Source: Plectosphaerella cucumerina (Eukaryota; Ascomycota; Sordariomycetes; Glomerellales; Plectosphaerellaceae). From it: a DNA stretch of 64,000 bases. A program made the position numbers and the translations under genes. The stretch is taken from contig JAGPXD010000007.1 of the NCBI GenBank assembly GCA_020746995.1, forward strand, positions 1,116,001 to 1,180,000, read 5' to 3'. This document shows positions 57,065-64,000 of this stretch, piece by piece. How positions within the stretch are numbered: position 1 is the first letter of the stretch; each line of letters starts with the position of its first letter. The notes beneath the pieces were generated by a model. The model ran no database searches. It was not told the DNA's origin and saw nothing but the letters and a program-made list of their open reading frames with translations.

Positions 57065-59220
57065 GCGTGGGCGTTGTTGGGGAGATGTCGGGCACTTTTG
57101 GTACATATGGACATGATAATACCCGTGGGAATTCTTACGCGTTGAACACATTGCCAGACATGGAGGTCGAGTCGTCAATTCTGTTGGATGTGTTATGAAG
57201 TCACCGAATAAACACTTGTAGGATGTTGAAGTCTTGTCACGCCTTGTCATCAGTCGAGGTCAAAGGCGGCAGCACATACTCTAAGTATCATATACTGTTA
57301 CTATAGCTTATGTGACCAGCATCCGGCTTTCCATCAGGCGAGGTGTTGGGCTTGGGGCGTGTCTTGACATTTCGCACCAGCATCGTCAGGTCGACACTTA
57401 GATGCTAGAGGATGATGTTCCGAGATGTGGCTGGAGTTCAGGCTCGTGCGCCACTGTGGCTGTCCACACAACCGTGGCTGGCACATGCCTTTCTCAGCTG
57501 TTAGTGTCTTCCTCCGCTCCAACTTGGGGACATTTTCAGGCATTTTGAAAAATGGAATTACATCTCACTAGTGTCGTATGACAGCTGGGACCTTCTGCGT
57601 CGATTGACCTGATGCGGCGATTGACCTCCTGTAGCGACTGATCTGCTGCGGCGACTGATCTGCTGTGGCGACTGATTTGCTGCGGCGACTGATCGAAGAC
57701 TAACTATCGGGAGGGGAAAATGGTGGCCATAGAAAGCTGGCATGAATTACCAGGTCAGTTATCGTGCGAGAAACATCAAGTCAAAAGAATGTCGCAACAG
57801 TAACAACTGCAGCACTGATACAAGACATTTCCAAATTGGTGCCCTGATCGTCCTCTACCCAAAAGCGCCATCGGGCCCTAGTGGCCGTTGAGGCTAGAAG
57901 CTGAAGAATGTCTCAGATCGGACCAGCGACGAACGCCGTGCGGTCACGTTCAAGACTGACGACGACATACGGCGGGGTAGTAGTCATCGCCCTGTCCCAG
58001 CGCAGCTACATGTCATTGACCGCGATCGATTGAACCGCCGACATGGTCGCAGACGGACCGAAGGAAAGGCCCGACAGGACGTCATGGCACATGAGGCAAA
58101 AGCAGGTGGTGTTCGTCTGATTTCCGCCCGTCAGTAGCGCCGTAGCCCCTGGCGCTTGTCTGCCCATCTCATCGCGGGGAAACCCTCGGTGGCTGCGCAA
58201 GAATTCGGGCCTTCTCCTCACTGCATGCGCTGCTCACCACCAAGCCAATGCGACTCAAGGCCTCGGCTGCCCATAATATTTCCGACAAGACGGAGGGCAG
58301 AAAACGGCAGAATGGAGAAGGTTGAGGCACATCCACGCATTTTGCCAAATTTGCCGACTGCAAGCCACGCCGCATCGCTTCGACGATAGATGCAGGAGAG
58401 AAGACAGGGTTCGAGTCAGAATCGCGCGTTCGTGTCATTTGGCGGACCGGGCCCCGGAGGTCGTGAGAGGGGCAGATTTCTTATCAGATCCTTGTGCGGA
58501 CCCTCATGGCGGTCCAGGTCCGGGATAGCTTCTGCTCCACGGGAGGGCCGGGGGCTGGGGCCGTTCGGAGACCGATCGCAGCGTCGGCGGGGGCTTTGGA
58601 GCAGCGAGGGCGGCCGGGGCGAGTGGTCTGATGGGAGCCGGCGTCGGAGGAGGTTCGGGGGATGAAGAAGCGAGGATGGGGATTGAGGATGAAGTACGAT
58701 GCTTCCTAGGTTTGCTGCTCAGAAGTGCTGATGTCAGGGGATGTGTCTTGGAAAAGGCATCTTCACTTCTCCATCGCAACAACAAAGTCTCAGTCACTTA
58801 TGAGGGAACCAACAGTAGAGGTCATGTCAAACATTCATTCAGAATATGTATTTTTGAGTTCAGTCTCCATTTCCCGCAAAAAGATATTCATCGTCATCAT
58901 CTCTTCTTCTACTCAAACACGTTCATTTCATTTATGCAACACCCTTCTGGGGTATGTACCAAGGGATTATGTTCTTTTGTCTTCCCGTTTGAAGAAGCGC
59001 AGAAATGAAGGGGTTTCCCTTCCGGGCCGCACGACGAGGAGAACCAGTTAAGGCTTCACCGCGCGGATGGGTCCCGAAAGGAAGGGGAAGGATTCCGGTG
59101 ACGAGAGAGAGAAGAGGAGACGACGGCTTTCGCGGACGATGGGGGACCATCTCAGGGGGATATATTTCAGCTCCTCTCGACTTCCTCCGCCACCTACGCC
59201 CTGGGACTCGGACGAGCCAT
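57065..59220. other. Intergenic region downstream of SDA1
   Basis: About 2.2 kb between two convergent genes. Contains the 17-bp repeat cluster at 57584-57691. A Pro/Ala/Ser-rich minus-strand frame at 58504-58797 and a plus-strand frame at 58631-59008 have no recognisable features. No gene called. Confidence 0.45.
57584..57691 (+). repeat. 17-bp-period tandem repeat, about six units
   Basis: Units start at 57584 (diverged), 57601, 57618, 57635, 57652, 57669 and 57686 (partial). Consensus CGAYTGAYCTGCTGYGG; 57635, 57652 and 57669 differ from each other at one or two bases. Reverse-complement copies occur at 16869-16926. No start codon or splice signal organises it as coding sequence. Confidence 0.85.
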
Positions 59221-59799
59221 TTACAGGTCCTGCGTCTGTTAGTATGGAGAACGTTCGGGTTGGGGGTTTGGGGAGGTTCTCACCTCGCAGTAGTCGATGG
59301 TGGTGGTGACGGTGGTGGTGGGAACGGGGGCGGTCGAGACGCCGGCGGTGATGCCCCAGCAGTCGCAAGCAGAGGCGTACTTGGGGGCGTCGCAGGACGA
59401 GGCGTAGGCGGGGACGTCAGTGGGGACGACGGTGGCCTGGCGCTTCTCGACGACGTTGCGCTTCAGCTGGGGCTCGCCAGTGACGGTGACGGTGACGGTG
59501 CTGCCGAGGATGTTAGCCGTTGTCCAGAGGATATCCCCGGATGGAGCTCAGGGGAAGCCTGCGGGTGCTTCGGCTCCTCCCCTTCCTCCATCCTTCCAAA
59601 CAGGCGGTACGTACACAGCCGAGGGGGTGACGACGGTGGTCTGGAAGCTGGAGCAGTCGGCCTGGCGCTGGGTGAGGGGCAGGAGGCCCTCGCGGGTACC
59701 GGTGACCTGACGGTTGCAGTTGTTGCCAGCGCAGGCGCGCTTCTCGAAGACCGAGCCCAGGGCAAGGGTGGCGAGAGAGAGGATGACGGCGGCCTTCAT
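59221..59799 (-). CDS. Small secreted protein with Kex2-like sites
   Basis: Uncharacterised secreted protein. Exons 59615-59799, 59284-59500 and 59221-59229 (introns 114 and 54 nt, each with a CTAAC branch) give 136 residues; the last exon codes only DL and stop, so an unspliced end is possible. Signal peptide MKAAVILSLATLALG, then Kex2-type dibasic sites FEKR (about 18-21), LKR and VEKR (about 76-84), suggesting proteolytic maturation. Eight cysteines include CAGNNC, SSCDAPKY, ACDCWG and a final YCE. Val/Thr-rich stretches (TVTVTVTG, TTTVTTTIDYC) are typical of fungal cell-wall or secreted proteins with O-glycosylation. I do not recognise the family. A TATA-like element lies about 155 nt upstream. 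Confidence 0.75.
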
Positions 59800-62700
59800 T
59801 TTGAAAATGGGTTGTGTTTTGACTGGTAACTTGGTGTCAAGGTCGATCGACTGAGGTCCTAAGAGGATTTGGGTTGAGAGTGAATCTGATAGGAAGTCGG
59901 TGATGAGGGAAAGGGAGAAGGGGGGCAGAGAGGGTGGACGGGGAGATGCCCATATATAACCGGGTGGTGCCCGGGGTGTGGTGTGTCCTGGATAGGTACA
60001 GTAGGATGAGATGGGGGAGAAGGTGGTGGTGGGCAGCGGCGATGCAGGACCGGCCGGCCTCCGCCCTGGGCCTGGGGGTGCCTGGGGGGAGGGGAGGCAA
60101 GGGGGGGCGTGAGACCGAGGGTGGTGTGCGTCGTTCTCTTCCGGGCATTCCTCCCCCCCCAATCTCGCTCGTCCTCGACCCGTGGGCTGGTTGGATGGGC
60201 GAGAGGCGGCGAGAAAGCAGCCGAGCGGAGGAGACTTCTGCTTGTTTGCATGGGCGAGCCGGGGTTCTCGCTGGTAGAGATGGGTAGGGTGGTGGTCCAT
60301 GACGGGGGGTCACCCCGGTCCGTCCATCTTGGCTCTGGGCCGATGGACGGCGGAAACGGGAGGCCGGATCCACCGTTCGTTTGTCTGGGTTTCTCTGGTT
60401 CCTGTCTTTCTTCCTCTTCTGCCTCTGTTTATGTCCATGCTCCGACGTCCGGGCCTTTTGCCTTGCAGCCTGAGTGCTAACGGGCCCTGGGCGGGCCGGC
60501 TAGCGAGCGTTGTTAGGGCCGTCCGAGTCCACTCCTGAATGCTTCCCCCCCTGGCTTGTTCTCCCACCTATCAGCAAACGGAACGTCCGCATGAGGCAGG
60601 TTGGATTGGCTGGGGCCGGGTGGCTTGGGAGTGGAACCGCGAAGCCGTTGTGCAGATGGGATCCGGGGTGTTGCTCGTGGTTTACGAGGCGAAGAGGGGT
60701 GCTCGCCCGTCCGTTTCGTTTAGCTCAACCGTCCTCTGCCAGGGACATCCCCGGGCCATCACTACCACGCTACGGCGAGCGCCTGTATCCGCCGCTTATC
60801 GAAGAGGAGTCCCATCATTCCCCGTAAAATCATGGGCCTTGCTGGATACCTGGGAGATCCCGACCTTCCCAGCGGACGACGCTATTGATTCCCTCGACGG
60901 CAACGTGCCGCTTGGCGTGCGTCCAGTGCCCTGGATTTAGCCACCGTCCGGGTGTCCCGACCCGGAGCCCACCGTCTTTCGCTGGAAGTCTGTCAGTGGT
61001 CTGCCTAAAAGGGGAAGAAGAATGCACTGGGATGGATGGCCCGCCCTGGGACTTTAGCCAGTGGCGGGCGGCGGGGGAGACCTTTTCTCCCAGCGTCGTA
61101 TCGTCGTACAACCGCCGCCATGGCTATGCCTGCGCCCGAAGTTGCCTGTCAGGGCTGGCATCGTTGTGCGCGGTGAGCATGCGCGTGAGCGAGTAGCAAC
61201 GCAGGGCGCGTAGGGCATCAGCCTCAGCTTGATGACGCGGAGCAGTCATCCTCAGGCTGATGGCATCTGACGCTCCTGTCGTCCTCGGACAAATACTCGA
61301 TTGCCACGCCACGCACGGCGCAGCGAGCGGTCGCGATGCGATGTGCAAGCGACCGACAGGCGGGACAGGGATCGGGCGGAGGATCTCGCCCCTGTATGCC
61401 CGGTATCTCTGGGCGTCGTCAGCGGGCAGCAGAGCACAACTTGATGCTGAAGAAACAGACGACGACGGGGGAGAAACGCCTATTCCGGCAGCACGGTAGC
61501 GGCTTGTCCGTGGTCCGACGGCGGCCCGATTCGTTACCGTTTACAGCCCTTCCGTTTTGCCGAGACCCGGTAACCTGCTCGATACCCCTCGCAGCATTTG
61601 CACCGAAGCAGCAGGCCACGAGGTGGCGCATAGCAAGCAGGTTCATTTAGGAAGCTGGGGAAAATCCGCGGTACCGAAAACAGCACATCGACCCTCGCTG
61701 TCTGCTCGGCACATGGGGGAGTGTGCATCTCGGATGGGCAAGCAGGAAGCTGAGCAAGTTTTAATGGCATGGTACGTCCCAGCGCTGGTGATAGATAGGA
61801 AGGAGAGCGAGGTCGGGCGATTAGAGGAGCCTGGGCAAAGAGGGGTGCTGAACGTGGAGTGCTGAGTGAGGGAAGGTCAGGTCACTCTGGAGACTGGATC
61901 TGTATCCGTTCCGCTGCACAAGCCAGACACGCTCAAATCACGTCGAGGCAGCGTCCTGCACAAGGCGCAGAGGCGACGGGGTCCCGATATTCCCGACCCG
62001 CCCCCTCGCCCTGGATAGATGTGTCGGCTGGGACCGAGGGGACGCACGCTGCGCTGGTTCGTCGGGGTAGCTGGCCGGGGAGGGGGATGATCGCCTGGCG
62101 GATATATCAAGTTGCATGGCCATGCCAGGGAACTCCATCCTGCGAGGGGATGGTAGCTACGAGGGTGGAGATGGGGGAAGCAGAGCAGAGCTTCTTGATC
62201 AGCATTGTAGGTTGACCTGGACCATGCATGTCGTCACTCGGGATTGACGTCGGGATGGGGAGGGAGGGAGGGAGGCTCTCGGGTGTCGGTTTGCATCTGT
62301 GCGACGACTATCGACTGCGGTGCGACGACGGGCCAGGCACGGTACGATACTGGAATAGATGCGTCGTGCTACGCGAGCGAGTGACAGCAGCTCCGGGACT
62401 CCAGATTATTGAGCTCGGCATTGGATCTTGATGTCGTCGACACCTCAAGAGTCGAGCCTGAGGACCCTCGCCCTGCCTCGCCTACCGGATCTCCGAGCTC
62501 CAGTGTATCCGTCAGGGCCCGTCAACGGGTCCCGCCGCAAACCAGGGGATAGCCTGCTCTGCTCTGAGCCTCTGCCCTCTGATCAATCTACTCCTCCCGG
62601 CAAACGGAGCATTCGTCGTTCAGTTGTCGTGTTTGCTCGCCTCCAAAACCAACATCTCCCACGTGCATGCCTCATTTCGGCTGTTGCCCACGTTGTCACG

Positions 62701-64000
62701 GCATCCCTCTCTCCAACGGCTCGGTGGCGCGAACCCCTGAAGTAAGTCCGCCGCCGACCAACGGCCGCCTCCGACGGCGATAGCGGCAGACGGCCTAGCG
62801 GCATCTCCCCAGCCTGCTGGTATCGTCACAATACGTAAGGAACCAGGGCACCGATACCAGATAGCAAGGGTGAGGATATCTTTCCCATCTCGAGCTGGCC
62901 ATATCGAGCGCAGACAGAAAAGGTGCTCACCTTCCCCGCGCGCGGCAGTCGGTGTCCTCCCCCCCCAAGGCTTGCGACCAAGGCCGGTGATGCGCGCCAC
63001 CCTCGGCCGTTCTGGAAGGTCCCTGTCCTGGGTCGCTGCCGCTTCGCCCGAAGAGGCAGGCAGGGACGCTCAGAAGATGGTTGAAGAGCGATACGGGGCG
63101 GGGTCTGGTCTCTCCCCAGACTTCTTAGCAGGCGTGCGTGCGTCTTCGGAGCGGGCAGGTCGATTGATAGCCAGGCCGGGGGGGTTCTCTGTTTTGGGTC
63201 ACCGTTTTGCCGGGCCAAGGAGGAGGGTATCTGCACGGCCCGGTTGCTTGCCCGCCTCCTTTGACTTCTCCACGTGGGTTTGGCCGTCCCGCCTCATCTC
63301 ATCACCACCTTCAGCGGTGGTTTTTGAATTGAAGTTGCCCGAGGGTTCAGATGGTTGATGATTTATTTCAATGACTCGGTCAACCGTTGAGAATGACATC
63401 TTCAGCGTCGCTTGTTTCAATGGCAAGTCAGCATCGGATCGACCCAGCCAGCTCATCCCTCTGCTATGTTCATCTTCAACGGCAGACCGGCACTGACATC
63501 TTGGACGAGCACGTGCTGCACGTGGCCCTCCCTTCCCGCCCTCCATGCCCCCATAGCGACCAAAAACCCTGCGATGATCATTGCTCGCCGACCGCTTGGC
63601 GATTATCCCCCGTGGTCCCCTCCGCTCACCGAGCAGAATAGACCACGTGCTCGACCTGATGGCGTGCTGTCGTGCGGCTCTCGGATTGATCGATAGCAGC
63701 CCTGTCAGTCGACGATGTCATTCAGGATGATGCTTCAGGGGAATGACGCCCGGGTTTCCTCATGCGTGAGGAATATCCGATGCATGCACAGTGGCTTGAA
63801 GCGATGCTCGGCGACGATTCCCACCCTCCCGAGCGATTTTCTGCAGCCAATTTCGCACCGCGATTGATGACTCGAGACGCACGTGTGCTCATCGATTAGC
63901 GACTCGGTGGCTTGTCTGATGGCGCCGCGTAAAAAACCCGCCGGCCCCTGAATATCTTTGAGCGCCGGCTTCTGCCAGACTCGACGCCGTTGAAAAGGTC
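59800..64000. other. Intergenic region to window end
   Basis: About 4.2 kb. The first 0.5 kb is probably promoter and leader of the secreted protein gene. The rest is GC-rich with short open frames in every frame (for example 61859-62215, 62428-62745, 62870-63358) and no recognisable domain, tRNA or repeat. A gene starting beyond 64000 may have its upstream region here. Confidence 0.45.
59951..59960 (-). promoter_or_regulatory. TATA-like element upstream of the 59221-59799 secreted protein gene
   Basis: GTTATATATG on the minus strand, about 155 nt before the ATG at 59799, a reasonable distance for a TATA box plus leader. It sits inside otherwise GC-rich sequence. Functional status unknown. 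Confidence 0.4.

Overview
The window is nuclear DNA of a filamentous ascomycete (Pezizomycotina, most likely a plant-associated Sordariomycete of the Colletotrichum/Verticillium type). Introns are short (46-115 nt, GT...CTAAC-like branch...AG), exons are GC-rich, the tRNA-Gln is eukaryotic, genes are monocistronic on both strands, and there is a close relative of the small secreted 'biotrophy-associated secreted protein 2' known from Magnaporthe and Colletotrichum. All gene models were spliced by eye; exon joins were accepted where they keep the frame and restore a family motif.

Layout. 0-8 kb: 5' part of an MLH3-like mismatch repair gene (minus, cut by the window start), a YCII/DGPF protein, cytoplasmic tyrosyl-tRNA synthetase (11 exons), a Ser-rich protein of unknown role and a nitrilase (minus). 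8.8-24 kb: inositol hexakisphosphate kinase KCS1 (minus), a long spacer with one tRNA-Gln(CTG), and a CaMKK/Sak1-type SNF1-activating kinase (minus). 24-33.8 kb: almost 10 kb with no supportable gene. 33.8-46.5 kb: a large single-TM acidic protein, a DUF2235 hydrolase, the BAS2-like effector, a Cys-rich type I membrane protein and a BTB protein (all minus), then a small basic protein (plus). 46.7-57.1 kb: a Pth11-like seven-TM receptor-like protein (minus), a secreted bicovalent-FAD oxidase, an RBR E3 ubiquitin ligase and ribosome biogenesis factor SDA1 (all plus). 57-64 kb: spacers around one small secreted Kex2-site protein (minus).

There is no operon or obvious metabolic cluster. Housekeeping genes (TYS1, SDA1, KCS1, MLH3) are mixed with surface, secreted and signalling genes. 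The least expected signal is a family of 17-bp-period tandem repeats found at four separate intergenic sites (16.87, 33.24, 54.25 and 57.58 kb); three share a TGANCTGC-type core and the fourth shares mainly the period. Other points worth checking are an MLH3 whose ATPase glutamate position reads Gly, a nitrilase with a roughly 100-residue insertion, and a 13-nt microexon in TYS1.
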